Below are positions 50,972 to 59,456 of a DNA stretch of 64,000 bases, one piece after another. Source of the DNA: Methylosinus sp. PW1 (GTDB lineage: Bacteria > Pseudomonadota > Alphaproteobacteria > Rhizobiales > Beijerinckiaceae). How positions within the stretch are numbered: position 1 is the first letter of the stretch; every line of letters begins with the position of its first letter. The translations under genes and the position numbers were made by a program. The stretch is from contig NZ_JQNK01000009.1 in NCBI RefSeq assembly GCF_000745215.1, forward strand, positions 992,001 to 1,056,000, in the 5' to 3' direction. The notes beneath the pieces were generated by a model that was given only the letters and a program-made list of their open reading frames with translations, did no database searches and had not been told where the DNA came from.

Positions 50972-51219
50972 CAGGACTTTCCTCTGTCCTGCGCCAGCTT
51001 CATCTCCTCAAGACGCTGCAACTCCATTTCAAAGACCCGGCGAAGGAGTTCATTTTCCTGGAGTGTTTTTCCGCCGCCTTCCTTGTCCACAAGCCTGCCA
51101 CGATCCGCAAGCAGGAAGGCCAGCAGCTTCTCCTGATACTCGATGGCATCCTTGCTCGGACGACGACCTTTGACCGGAGAACGAGCGGCGGCACGCCGCA
51201 TCTTTCTTTCGAGAGACAT
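50971..51219 (-). CDS. Small basic protein, unknown
   Basis: 82 residues. Arg/Lys-rich N-terminus (RKMRRAAARSPVKGRRPSKD) and amphipathic C-terminal helix (ENELLRRVFEMELQRLEEMK). Could bind DNA or RNA. The regulatory element copy D lies ~50 bases upstream on the same strand. Confidence 0.5.
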   Translation of the reverse strand: MSLERKMRRAAARSPVKGRRPSKDAIEYQEKLLAFLLADRGRLVDKEGGGKTLQENELLRRVFEMELQRLEEMKLAQDRGKS

Positions 51220-51266
51220 TATTGAATTCCCCGTGCTTGTCGTCGGCAGCGTGTTCGCCGACCTTC

Positions 51267-51284
51267 AAATCAATGGGTGAATCC
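51267..51284 (-). promoter_or_regulatory. Repeated phage promoter-like element, copy D (core only)
   Basis: On the minus strand the core GGATTCACCC-A-TTGATTT matches copy C (GGATTCACCC-G-TTGATTC) in 16 of 18 bases; the T-rich 5' part is less conserved and offset by about one base. It lies ~48 bases upstream of the gene starting at 51219. Confidence 0.5.
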
Positions 51285-51342
51285 AAGCTCGGTAAAAATC
51301 AATGGTGCGAAAGATCTTTCTGAAACGCATCGAATCCTAGGA

Positions 51343-51389
51343 TTATTCACTATACGAAATATCGGGCGTTTATTTCGTATAGCGAATAA
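51343..51389. repeat. Large dyad with three TACGAA half-sites, iteron-like
   Basis: Inverted arms TTATTC-A-CTATACGAAAT and ATTTCGTATAG-C-GAATAA (51343-51360 and 51372-51389, one mismatch per arm) flank an 11-bp GC-rich centre. A third half-site GATACGAA follows at 51396-51403. AT-rich in a GC-rich genome and placed 25 bases downstream of the stop of a replicase-like gene. Candidate origin or protein-binding site; no T-run supports a terminator. Confidence 0.6.
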
Positions 51390-51413
51390 AATCCCGATAC
51401 GAAGACAAGGCCG

Positions 51414-53918
51414 TCATCGACGGCGCCGCTTCTGCGGCTTTTCATATTGATTCCGCTTTACGCCCATAGCCGCGTCCATTTCGGCCATTTCCGCAGGAGA
51501 CGCAGTGCCTCCCCACCACGCCAGAAACTTCAGTGCGCGCGCGTCGCCTTCCGGATCTGGACAATTTGCCGTCGGAATCTTCGAAGCCGTTTTTGGAAGA
51601 CGATCATTCGTGCCGTCCGATGAATTTGAATTTGGATTCTCGATCGCAGGAACGTCCTTCGAGTCCTGTGCCGTCACATGGACAATCCCAATTTCATCAT
51701 CACGAATTGCCGTCTCCGAGGATGTTTCGACAGATGTGGCGATGGAAATCGTTGAAGGCGGAATCGACGGTTCAATTCGTGAAGACGATTGGCCGAATCT
51801 TCCAAAACGTGAAGGACGACTCTTGTGAATGACGGAGCAATTCGAAGCGGATTCCTCGGACGAAGAAATATCGATCGATGCAGGAATTATCCCGTCTCCA
51901 TTCTCGCCGTCATCCACACCAATGATCGTCTCCGGAACGATGGATGTCGTCGATGACGGAATCGACTTTGCAGGGGACGACGACCGGTCAATCCTTCTTC
52001 CGAACCGTCGCGGATTCCCTTTCACGTCGATGATCTTTGAGACATTCGCATCGACCTCGCCGAGAGATTCCCCACCGACGGTCTTCGAAATAGCCACGCT
52101 TTCCACGGTCTTTTCACCGTCGTTCTCGACCGAGATTCCAGCCGTGATTGACGTCTTCACCAATCCGCCCCGCAGACGCGCCAATTGACGTCCCAAATCG
52201 GACTTGCGATGTGCGAAATCCGCAGTGTCATTCACGGCCTGAATCTCCAATTCATCAACGCAGTCGTCTTCCATCCACCACGACGGAATATCCACACCAT
52301 CCTCATTCGAGTTATCGTCCCAAGCCGGCAGGGACGGAATGACGATGTCGGATGCGACGACTCTTTCGATGCTCTGATGTTCGATCTTCGTTTCGTCTTC
52401 CATCTTCCCCCTGCGAATTCCTTCTCCATTCCGGGGATCTATAGACCTTCGTTTATCGCGAGAGGCGCAATCGTCTTTTGTTTGTTGGGGAGTCGACCTC
52501 TCGTTCATGTATTTATAAGCGGTCGGCTTGCTGACTCTGGCCTCGCGAGCGATGGATGCAGCCGAGACTTCCTTCCCGGCTTCTCGAAGTCTCGAGATCG
52601 CGGCAAGAACGGCGTTGCGGGCGGTCGCCGCTCTGCATTCTGCGGAATATTGGGCTCCGACAGCCTGACGTTCCGCGACCGTCTTCAATCCCTTGACGCG
52701 ATCCCGGCACGCTCCCCTGTCGCGCCCGTTCGCGGAGCAGCGATCGGGATCCCATCGCCCGGCGGCATAGAGCGCCACGCGACGGATCATTTTCATGAGA
52801 CGCTTTTGCTCGGACTTCTTTTGAAACATATGTCCGATTTCGGCGGTGCATTTCGCCTCGAGGATGTCCGCCAGCGCTTCCGTGTCGCCGATCGCGTCGA
52901 GATATTCCGGATCGCAGGCGTGGTGCATCATTCTCAGGGAGTCGAAGGCGATGCGCTGCGCCGCACAGAAGGCCGCGTTAGAGTCGTTTTTGTCCAATCC
53001 CGAACCCAGCGCCGCAGCGTCCCTGGCGAGATCCCCATACCGACGTCCGGTGTCGACGCACTCGGCCCATTCCGTCAGATCGGGAAACGCCGTCCCGTTC
53101 CAGATTTCCCTGGTCCAGTGTGAACTGAGCGGGCTCTTGCCCTTTCCTTCATTTGCGATCGCGCTGATGTCCGCGCCGAGGTGCAGCAGCGCCGCGGTGC
53201 ATCCGCGCACTACGCCGTCGAACAGCGCCATGATGCGCTTGTTGCAGCGCTCGTCGTCGGGGTCGTACCAGACCTGCGAGCCGTACGGTAAAAGCCACCA
53301 AAGATGCGGACGCCGCAGGGTTCCGTCATGCTCGACATGACCGACCGGTATGTGCGGCAGACACGGCAGATCGCCTCGATCGACGACCTTCTGAAGCTCG
53401 TAGCGCAGGTAGGCCATCGACGGGAAATCCATGTCGAGATCGACCCGCCAGCCGTGTCTCATCAGCCGCGTCAGTTCGATGACCGGCATGTCGAGAGCCA
53501 GCAATTTGCTGTCTGCCAGCGGCAGGAATCCCTTTTCATAGCCGGCATGCAAAGAATTCGCGATGCGCTTTTCGATGAGTTCGTTGGTCTCGTCGCCGAA
53601 GCGTTCATGCGTCCGACCGTGGTAGACGCGGGGGGTCGCCGCGATGAAACGCCTGAGGACGTGCTCTTCCTCCGACGCCAGTCCGACCTCATGAAACGGT
53701 TCGATGAAATAGGCGCCGACCATCCCGCCCGGCCATACGAAGCCGGTTTCGAGACGCTGCTTTACGAGATCCATTCTCGACTGATGACGCTCGATCGACG
53801 CCTTCGCGAGCTCGGAGACTTCCGCCGTGGTGATCTTGCGCTTTCGACGCCTCAGCTCGCTTCGAACGCCGCGCATGGCGGCATAGTCGGAGTCGAATTT
53901 GTCGATGCTGACGTCCAT
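51414..53918 (-). CDS. Replicase/primase-like protein with long disordered C-terminus
   Basis: 834 residues. Residues ~140-300 contain a pattern like AEP-type plasmid replicases: RRPHLWWLLPYGSQVWYDPD, RIMALFDGVVRGCTAALLHL, then GADISAIANEGKGKSPLSSH. An HTH-like segment (VSAASIAREARVSKPTAYKY) lies near 465. The last ~330 residues are Ser/Asp/Asn-rich and low-complexity, ending in a basic tail. It resembles a replication initiator, which would be the second such system besides the PrimPol fusion. Family assignment is tentative; leader contains a strong hairpin (53938-53970). Confidence 0.45.
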   Translation of the reverse strand: MDVSIDKFDSDYAAMRGVRSELRRRKRKITTAEVSELAKASIERHQSRMDLVKQRLETGFVWPGGMVGAYFIEPFHEVGLASEEEHVLRRFIAATPRVYHGRTHERFGDETNELIEKRIANSLHAGYEKGFLPLADSKLLALDMPVIELTRLMRHGWRVDLDMDFPSMAYLRYELQKVVDRGDLPCLPHIPVGHVEHDGTLRRPHLWWLLPYGSQVWYDPDDERCNKRIMALFDGVVRGCTAALLHLGADISAIANEGKGKSPLSSHWTREIWNGTAFPDLTEWAECVDTGRRYGDLARDAAALGSGLDKNDSNAAFCAAQRIAFDSLRMMHHACDPEYLDAIGDTEALADILEAKCTAEIGHMFQKKSEQKRLMKMIRRVALYAAGRWDPDRCSANGRDRGACRDRVKGLKTVAERQAVGAQYSAECRAATARNAVLAAISRLREAGKEVSAASIAREARVSKPTAYKYMNERSTPQQTKDDCASRDKRRSIDPRNGEGIRRGKMEDETKIEHQSIERVVASDIVIPSLPAWDDNSNEDGVDIPSWWMEDDCVDELEIQAVNDTADFAHRKSDLGRQLARLRGGLVKTSITAGISVENDGEKTVESVAISKTVGGESLGEVDANVSKIIDVKGNPRRFGRRIDRSSSPAKSIPSSTTSIVPETIIGVDDGENGDGIIPASIDISSSEESASNCSVIHKSRPSRFGRFGQSSSRIEPSIPPSTISIATSVETSSETAIRDDEIGIVHVTAQDSKDVPAIENPNSNSSDGTNDRLPKTASKIPTANCPDPEGDARALKFLAWWGGTASPAEMAEMDAAMGVKRNQYEKPQKRRRR

Positions 53919-53937
53919 CAGGAACTCGAAACAAAAC

Positions 53938-53970
53938 GAGCGCCGAGAGGCCCCACTCCTCTCGGCGCTC
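53938..53970 (-). terminator. Hairpin in the leader of the replicase-like gene (attenuator-like)
   Basis: 13-pair perfect stem (GAGCGCCGAGAGG with its complement) and a 7-base loop. On the minus strand it is followed by GTTTTGTTTC, 20 bases before the start ATG at 53918. The stem plus interrupted U-run looks like a transcription attenuator or terminator upstream of the gene rather than after one. Confidence 0.6.
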
Positions 53971-54355
53971 TGAACCGTGCGCGACTTGCGCCTGCGCGAC
54001 GGATTCTAGAATTCCGTTTCGATGCACGTGGGGCATGCACCACCCGAAGATGGCGCCGCCTCCCGCATGCCGCAATAGGTATTCAATGGAGATATCAATG
54101 TGTTAAGCGCAGCGTCGCTTTCGGACACCCGCGTAAAACAGACTCTTTCGCGCCTTCAGATGCAACTACGCATCGAGAGTCGAAAAATCACTGTCGCGTC
54201 GTCATCGACACATGGAGGCTATCCTGGACATGTTTGCGAGGCATCGAAAATGATGACGTCGCGAGACGGCTGGAAAACTTTTTGAAAATATTTTTTCGAG
54301 GGCCGTCGAAAAATGGGGTCGAAGCGCCTTTTTGGACGAGATCGACCCCGAGGCA
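53971..54355. other. Non-coding stretch upstream of the replicase-like gene
   Basis: About 385 bases without a gene I can support. It contains an AT-rich segment near 54270-54300, but no clear promoter hexamers. A 61-codon GTG-started frame at 54100-54285 has no supporting Shine-Dalgarno spacing or family pattern. The region probably carries the promoter of the leftward replicase-like gene. Confidence 0.4.
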
Positions 54356-54661
54356 TCACGGACACCGCAGGAAATCGTGCTCGGCGCCGCCGTTCACGCG
54401 CAGCGATATCCAGTCGCGGTCTCCGTCGTTGTAGCTGCGAGCCGTCACAGTTGCGTTCGAGAGACTCGCCCCGAACGCCCGGTCGCATATGCCTTTCCAT
54501 GTCACCGTCTCGCCGGAGCGACTCACCGAATTGAACCGGCATTTCAATTCCGGTGAAGAGATCTCCATCCGCCCGATGGACATCGCCGCGAATTCGCAGG
54601 CTTCCCCGTCGGAACCCCATTTGCCGACGATGGATTTCGCGGCCTCCGTTGGAGTGGACAC
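54356..54661 (-). pseudogene. Degenerate copy of the small secreted protein (signal region broken)
   Basis: About 100 residues from the first usable start (GTG 54661). It is a paralog of the product at 55158-55493: SIVGKWGSDGEACEFAAMSI aligns with SIVGRWGSDGEACGFAATNI along the full domain. The region that would encode the signal peptide is interrupted: the start is TTG instead of ATG and a TGA occurs seven codons later, so only the mature part remains open. It may still be translated from an internal start as a cytosolic form. Confidence 0.6.
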
Positions 54662-54825
54662 GACGGCCAGCGCAGCGACCCCTCATTTAATCGTTTTTTC
54701 CAAGGCCGTAATCCTGGTGTCGGTGTATGAAAGGATATCGCACGAAGTGTCTTGATTTATGCCGTATTGCGATTCCGCCCGTCTCCCACTAAAATCAACT
54801 GACTCCATTATGTCGGTGGCGGGAA

Positions 54826-55155
54826 ATGGGAATCGGTGAAACGATATTCTGGTATGCGGTCGGCGGAATTGTCGTTCTTGCAATCGCATGCTCGATAATC
54901 AACTCCATTTACGAATGGTATCAGCGCGACGTCAATAAAAAGTGTCCTGCATGCGGGGAATCCGGCGTCTTCGAGCAGGTCTCGGACGTCCTCAAAAACA
55001 AGCGCAGAACCAGTAGGAGGATTTTGCGAATGGAGGGGGCGGACAGGTATTACGAAAACGAATACACTACGACGGAATATTGGGAATCGACATACAGATG
55101 CTCAGCATGTGGGCATGAGGCCGTCTATGAGCACACGGATTCGTATCGGTCCTGA
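54826..55155 (+). CDS. Membrane-anchored zinc-ribbon protein
   Basis: 109 residues. One N-terminal membrane segment (TIFWYAVGGIVVLAIACSII), then a zinc ribbon with CPACGESG and CSACGHEA in the cytosolic or periplasmic domain, and an acidic/aromatic loop (YYENEYTTTEYWESTY). Lies between the two copies of the secreted protein, on the opposite strand, and ends two bases before the second copy's stop. Looks like an inserted cargo gene. Confidence 0.6.
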   Translation: MGIGETIFWYAVGGIVVLAIACSIINSIYEWYQRDVNKKCPACGESGVFEQVSDVLKNKRRTSRRILRMEGADRYYENEYTTTEYWESTYRCSACGHEAVYEHTDSYRS

Positions 55156-55157
55156 AT

Positions 55158-55493
55158 TCACCGACACCGCACATAATCCCTCTCGACACCTCCATTGATC
55201 CGCAAACCAATCCGCTCATAATCGCCGTCGTTGTAGCTCCGAGCCGTCACGGTGGCGTCAGCGACTCGTGAACCAAAAGCCCGGTCGCACGAACCGCGCC
55301 ACGTCACCGTCTCACCGGATCGGGAAACCGACGTGAAATGGCATCTCAACTCCGGCGACGAAATCTCCATCCGTCCGATGTTCGTCGCCGCGAATCCGCA
55401 GGCCTCCCCATCAGATCCCCAGCGTCCGACAATCGATTTGGCAGCGAATGCCGGTGTAGAAGCGATGACCAGCATGCATAGAATTTTCTCCAT
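55158..55493 (-). CDS. Small secreted protein with signal peptide
   Basis: 111 residues from ATG 55493. Signal peptide ILCMLVIASTPAFA followed by AKSIVGRWGSDGEACGFA; Cys at both ends (GEACGF and YVRC at the C-terminus) suggest a disulphide. The longer frame to 55550 is probably not the start because upstream sequence repeats the start region (55506-55570). Paralog of 54356-54661. Small periplasmic or exported protein of unknown role; beta-rich pattern. Confidence 0.6.
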   Translation of the reverse strand: MEKILCMLVIASTPAFAAKSIVGRWGSDGEACGFAATNIGRMEISSPELRCHFTSVSRSGETVTWRGSCDRAFGSRVADATVTARSYNDGDYERIGLRINGGVERDYVRCR

Positions 55494-55505
55494 CGACGCC
55501 TTCCG

Positions 55506-55570
55506 TAATCGTTTTACCATTTTGGACCCCCAAAATAATCGTTTTTCCATGGCCGTAAGCGTTTTTCCAT
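55506..55570. repeat. Triple repeat of a start-codon region
   Basis: The 15-mer TAAtCGTTTTtCCAT occurs at 55506-55520, 55536-55550 and 55556-55570 (one or two differences), with a fourth, degenerate copy at 54688-54703. On the minus strand each encodes an ATGGAAAAACG-type start. This looks like repeated duplication of the start region of the secreted-protein genes. Confidence 0.6.
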
Positions 55571-55599
55571 ATTTCAGACCGGCATGTAATAGGCTCCAA

Positions 55600-56292
55600 T
55601 CAGTCGCTATTCGGCGCCACGATGGCGATGATCGCGAGTTCTTCAGCGCTGCGCGTCATCCGATTGACCAGAAGTTCATCGAATTCCGGCGCGTCCGATG
55701 CGATGCAATCCAGCGCGCGCTGACTGAAATCGACGGGATAGAACCCCTCCGACAGCCATGCATAAGACGTGTTCGCATCGAGCCCGATCCGTCGCAGTTG
55801 AGAGCGATATAGGTCGAGCTGGTCCAGCGTCGGCGTCCGCCACCCGATCCCCGTGCCCCACCAGTTCCGAGCGATGAATTTTGCGACCTCCGCCGCCGGC
55901 TCCCGCATCGTCAGCCGCAATCCGGCGAACGTTTGCTGCCGGCACCACGTCCCGCAGATCTGGTGTTCGATCAGCGACCATTTGAATCCCGGCGCCAGGA
56001 CCGGGACGAGATGAGGGAACACCAGAAACGCGGTCGGCGTCATGATGTCGTGCGCGTTCGGCTGGGCATTCACCCATTCCTTTGCGTCGTTGGCATCGAT
56101 TTGGGATCGGCGCGAATATTCGAGCAGGACATCGCGCCCGTTGTCTCCGATCCATTCGCAGACGGGGTGATCGCTCGAATGCGAGAAGACGGATTCGGGG
56201 AGCATACGAAGTGGGAGAACGCCGTTCGGCATTCCCTTCTCCGCGCGGAATGGCCCGAGAATCTGCTCGATGTCGTCGTGCTCGATCGTCAT
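55600..56292 (-). CDS. Hypothetical protein
   Basis: 230 residues. N-terminal helix (HDDIEQILGPFRAEKG), LPLRMLPESVFSHSSDHPVC, then a hydrophobic region (FLVFPHLVPVLAPGFKWSLI) with HQICGTWCRQQTF, two Cys. ATG start overlaps the stop region of the phosphoesterase gene by four bases. No family recognised. Confidence 0.5.
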   Translation of the reverse strand: MTIEHDDIEQILGPFRAEKGMPNGVLPLRMLPESVFSHSSDHPVCEWIGDNGRDVLLEYSRRSQIDANDAKEWVNAQPNAHDIMTPTAFLVFPHLVPVLAPGFKWSLIEHQICGTWCRQQTFAGLRLTMREPAAEVAKFIARNWWGTGIGWRTPTLDQLDLYRSQLRRIGLDANTSYAWLSEGFYPVDFSQRALDCIASDAPEFDELLVNRMTRSAEELAIIAIVAPNSD

Positions 56293-57056
56293 GCGTCTAC
56301 CTCCACGACAAGCATGCCGAACTCCGTGTTTTCAGGCAGTCCTCGAAATGAGTGAGGCCCGTAGCCTTTCGGATTGCAGATCACACGCGTCTCGCCAACA
56401 CGATAGTCGAACGACGAATGCATGTGGCCGTGAATCCAAAGCGCCGGTCGATATTTCTCGATCAGCCATGTGAGATCGCTAGCGAACGCCGGCGTCAAAG
56501 GATCATTCGTGAACTGCGGAGCCACCGAGTCTGGATGCGGCGCATGGTGCGTCACAACGACCGTCGGACCGTCGAATCGCTCCTTCAGCCGCGCCTCTAA
56601 AAAGCACAGGTCGATGACGTGCAGTTCGTGCGCTAGCGTCGGCGTGAACCCATTGATCAAGCGATGATCGTTGAGCCATCTGCCGGCCTCCGCCATCGCC
56701 TCGTCGCGCCGTCCGAACAGATCGTAGTTCGTCCAAAGCGTCGCCCCGAGGAATCGCACGCCGTTGATGACGACGCGACCTCGGTCCAGTAGATGGACAT
56801 TCGTGCCCTTCGCCGCCTCGGCGCCGGCGAAGACTCGCGCCTGGATCGAGCCGCCGTAGAACTCGTGGTTGCCAGCGACGTAGACGACCGCCGCCGGGAA
56901 GAACTCCATCTTCGCCCACTCCACAGCGGAATTCGGTGGAGAATGGATATCGCCGGCCAGGACGACGACATCGTGCGGCGGGAGGTTCTCCGGCATGGAC
57001 CATTGGTATCCGTGCTCGATGTGGAGGTCGGATAGAACAAGGATTTTCACAGACAC
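56289..57056 (-). CDS. Calcineurin-like metallophosphoesterase
   Basis: 255 residues with the full motif set: LVLSDLHIEHG (DxH), LAGDIHSPP (GD), VYVAGNHEFYGG (GNHE), VVTHHAPHPD and WIHGHMHSSFDYR (GHxH). Typical of the stand-alone phosphoesterase branch acting on phosphodiesters. Start overlaps the stop of the small gene upstream and its stop overlaps the next gene start, so it is in the middle of a leftward operon with the AAA+ protein. Confidence 0.85.
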   Translation of the reverse strand: MSVKILVLSDLHIEHGYQWSMPENLPPHDVVVLAGDIHSPPNSAVEWAKMEFFPAAVVYVAGNHEFYGGSIQARVFAGAEAAKGTNVHLLDRGRVVINGVRFLGATLWTNYDLFGRRDEAMAEAGRWLNDHRLINGFTPTLAHELHVIDLCFLEARLKERFDGPTVVVTHHAPHPDSVAPQFTNDPLTPAFASDLTWLIEKYRPALWIHGHMHSSFDYRVGETRVICNPKGYGPHSFRGLPENTEFGMLVVEVDA

Positions 57057-57274
57057 TTTCCCTCCACGATTTCGAGTGCCTGCCGAGCGAGAATTCTCCG
57101 CTCGGCGACGGCTTGGGCGGCTCGGTCGGTGCCGGCGAGTGAATACAGATATTCCTCGCGGTCACCGAGCGGCAGCAGTCGATAGACCCGCTCCATCGCG
57201 GCGTCCGACGTGATTGCACCGGCGCGCCAGCTTCTGGCGACGTTGTCGATTGAGTTTCCGAAGATCCTCTGCAT
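57047..57274 (-). CDS. Small hypothetical protein
   Basis: 75 residues, helical, with FGNSIDNVARSWRAGAITSD and YLYSLAGTDRAAQAVAERRI. Start overlaps the stop of the AAA+/M41 gene by one base. Unknown function; operon position supports translation. Confidence 0.5.
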   Translation of the reverse strand: MQRIFGNSIDNVARSWRAGAITSDAAMERVYRLLPLGDREEYLYSLAGTDRAAQAVAERRILARQALEIVEGKCL

Positions 57275-59316
57275 CAGCGGACCTCCATTGTAGCGGCGTC
57301 GGCGATCTCCGGAACATCCTCGGTCGCCGCGATCAACGCCGCAATCTCCTCACCCGTCAGAAACCGCTCCTTGTCCGCCGCCTTTGCGAGCCGCAGCAAC
57401 GCCGAATGATGCTTTCGGACGAGGTCGAACGTCGCCGTATAGACGGTGTCGAGCGTCTTTTTGACGGCCGCCTCCGTGGCGATTCGATTCTCGAAATGCT
57501 CTTCGTCGACATGCATCAATCCCGACGCACCGAGGCCGCCACGCGTGTGAAGCGTCCTCGCAGTCGCGGTCGCCGCCTCGATGTCCGCGACACAGAGCGT
57601 GGACGGCTCGCCGAGGACGACATGCTCGGCGGCGCGCCCGGCCAGCAGGGTGCCGATGTTGTGATGGAAGTCGCGCTCAAAAAACATATTGGATTTGCCG
57701 ACGTGGACATATCCGCGATCGATATCGAGATAATCGATCGACACTTTGTACAAATGCGCGACCAACGCATGTCCCGACTCGTGCAGCGCCGCCCGCCACG
57801 GATCGACGCCATGCGGCTTGATCGACCCCCTCACCGCCGCGACAAGATCGTCCGCAGTCACGCGCCGACGAGCGCGCCGAGCGATTCTGCGAGCATCGCG
57901 GCAGGCCATTTGGATTTCGGCGGGCGTCATTCCTCGGCACGCGCGGGCCGCACGGGCGTCGTTGAGACCGAGGTGATGGCGGATGATTCCCGGCAACTCG
58001 GCGACGCCGGGCGCGGGAATGATGACATGCCGGTCCAGACGACCGGGACGGCGCAGCGCGGGATCGATCTTGTCGGGGTAATTGGTCGCCGCGATGACGA
58101 TGATACCGTCGCGGCCGTTTGCGCCGTCGAGAAACGCCAGCCAGGCATTCACGATCGGGCCGAACCAGGAATCGTTGTGGGCGTTTTGGCCGCGAGTGCC
58201 GATTGAATCCAGCTCGTCCAGGAAAAGGATAAACGGCCCGCTCGCCGCCTTCTTTTTCCATGCCGTGAACTGCTTCTTCAACTCCTTGCAAACGGAATCG
58301 CCGCCAACGGAGTTCCCGTGCCAGTCCGAATATGTGGACACGACGAGATCCAGACCGCACTCCATCGCGAGAGCGCGCGCGAACGTCGTCTTCCCGCAGC
58401 CGGGAGGTCCTGAGAGAAGGACGCCCTTGTCGACGTCATGCCATCCGATCCGTCCGTCCTTGTAGTCCCGCAGATCCGCAGCGAGCTGAAGACCCCACTC
58501 CTTTGCGGCTCCGAACCCCGTCATCGCCGAGAGCCTTCGAACGACGTCGGCCGCCGCGTCCCCGATCGGAGCCGCGGATTCCGCGATCATCTGCTCGAGG
58601 TCGTCCATGTCGTCATTGATCTTCTGCGTGCCGCGCTTCTGCGCAGCCTTGATCCGCCGGCGAATGCGGTCCAGCGCCTCGTCGACGGAGATTCCATGAC
58701 GCAGCACGGATTGCGTCCACTCGACGGTCGCGTCGACATAGACGTCATCGAGCGACAGAAAGTGATTCGAGCGCGTCACGGCCCGAAAGATCCGACCGAA
58801 AGTCGCAGGCTCGTCGAGATCCAGGAGGATTCGCATCGAGTCGGACATCTCGACCAGGGACGACGGCAGCTTGCTCACGCGTCCGATGCCGATGACGGTC
58901 GGGCAGGTTTGCCAAAGCCCTGTGAACGTCTTGTCGTCGGCGTCGTCGAGGATGAGCCCGATGTCGCGTCCCGCGCTCGGGCTCACGGTGACCCGCCCCT
59001 TAAACAAAGCGGCGAGCATGCTCCTTACGCAGCCGCCGACCTTTGAATCGTCCTGCGTGATGAGAATGTGGGTGCCGTCAAGAATGCGGTCGTCGATGCC
59101 CGAGGCGTCGAGGACGGCGGCGCCGATGATGAGATCGAGATAGTCGTGCCGGGCGGGGTCGGGGATGATGAGGTCGTCACGAAACTGGTCGGCCCACGGC
59201 TGGTCGCCGTCGTCGGGCTTGGCGGTGGGCGCCGGCGGGGTATTCAAGAAGGCGAGAACGCGTTGGGTCCAAATGTCCTTTTGCATGGGTTGCACCTTTG
59301 TCTTAGGCGCAATCAT
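57274..59316 (-). CDS. FtsH-like AAA+ protein with M41-type zinc-protease domain
   Basis: 680 residues from ATG 59316 (GGAG close by); ATG 59286, with AAGG eight bases upstream, is an alternative. Walker A SGPPGCGKTT (~302), Walker B FLDELDSIG and the second-region-of-homology signature ATNYPDKIDPALRRPGR, then HESGH (~512, the HExxH zinc site of M41) and GLGASGLMHVDEEHFENRIA. The order AAA then protease is that of FtsH, but no N-terminal membrane segments are visible; ~250 residues of unrelated N-terminus replace them. Would unfold and degrade proteins in the cytosol. Confidence 0.75.
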   Translation of the reverse strand: MIAPKTKVQPMQKDIWTQRVLAFLNTPPAPTAKPDDGDQPWADQFRDDLIIPDPARHDYLDLIIGAAVLDASGIDDRILDGTHILITQDDSKVGGCVRSMLAALFKGRVTVSPSAGRDIGLILDDADDKTFTGLWQTCPTVIGIGRVSKLPSSLVEMSDSMRILLDLDEPATFGRIFRAVTRSNHFLSLDDVYVDATVEWTQSVLRHGISVDEALDRIRRRIKAAQKRGTQKINDDMDDLEQMIAESAAPIGDAAADVVRRLSAMTGFGAAKEWGLQLAADLRDYKDGRIGWHDVDKGVLLSGPPGCGKTTFARALAMECGLDLVVSTYSDWHGNSVGGDSVCKELKKQFTAWKKKAASGPFILFLDELDSIGTRGQNAHNDSWFGPIVNAWLAFLDGANGRDGIIVIAATNYPDKIDPALRRPGRLDRHVIIPAPGVAELPGIIRHHLGLNDARAARACRGMTPAEIQMACRDARRIARRARRRVTADDLVAAVRGSIKPHGVDPWRAALHESGHALVAHLYKVSIDYLDIDRGYVHVGKSNMFFERDFHHNIGTLLAGRAAEHVVLGEPSTLCVADIEAATATARTLHTRGGLGASGLMHVDEEHFENRIATEAAVKKTLDTVYTATFDLVRKHHSALLRLAKAADKERFLTGEEIAALIAATEDVPEIADAATMEVR

Positions 59317-59364
59317 ATACTCCGGATTTGCCAGGCATTTCCGCGGCTGGACCCTAAAATTTTA

Positions 59365-59395
59365 CTGTCCTGAAAATCGTCAAAATTCAGGACAG
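59365..59395. repeat. Ten-base inverted repeat in a divergent promoter region
   Basis: CTGTCCTGAA-N11-TTCAGGACAG lies between the leftward AAA+ gene (start 59316) and the rightward methyltransferase gene (start 59457). The arms are perfect and AT-rich sequence surrounds them. Candidate operator for one of the two genes. Confidence 0.55.
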
Positions 59396-59456
59396 CAGCC
59401 GGGGGCTATCCCGGAGGACGCTTTGAGGATGCACGTATCGGATTCATCGATGAAAG

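Noticed and set aside
51350..51382. Resemblance of TATACGAA/TTCGTATA arms to loxP
   Set aside because: Half-sites are in the opposite order to loxP and the arms differ outside seven bases; no Cre-like recombinase is visible.
54100..54285. 61-codon GTG frame upstream of the secreted-protein pair
   Set aside because: Poor start context, no family pattern, and composition like random frame; left as non-coding.
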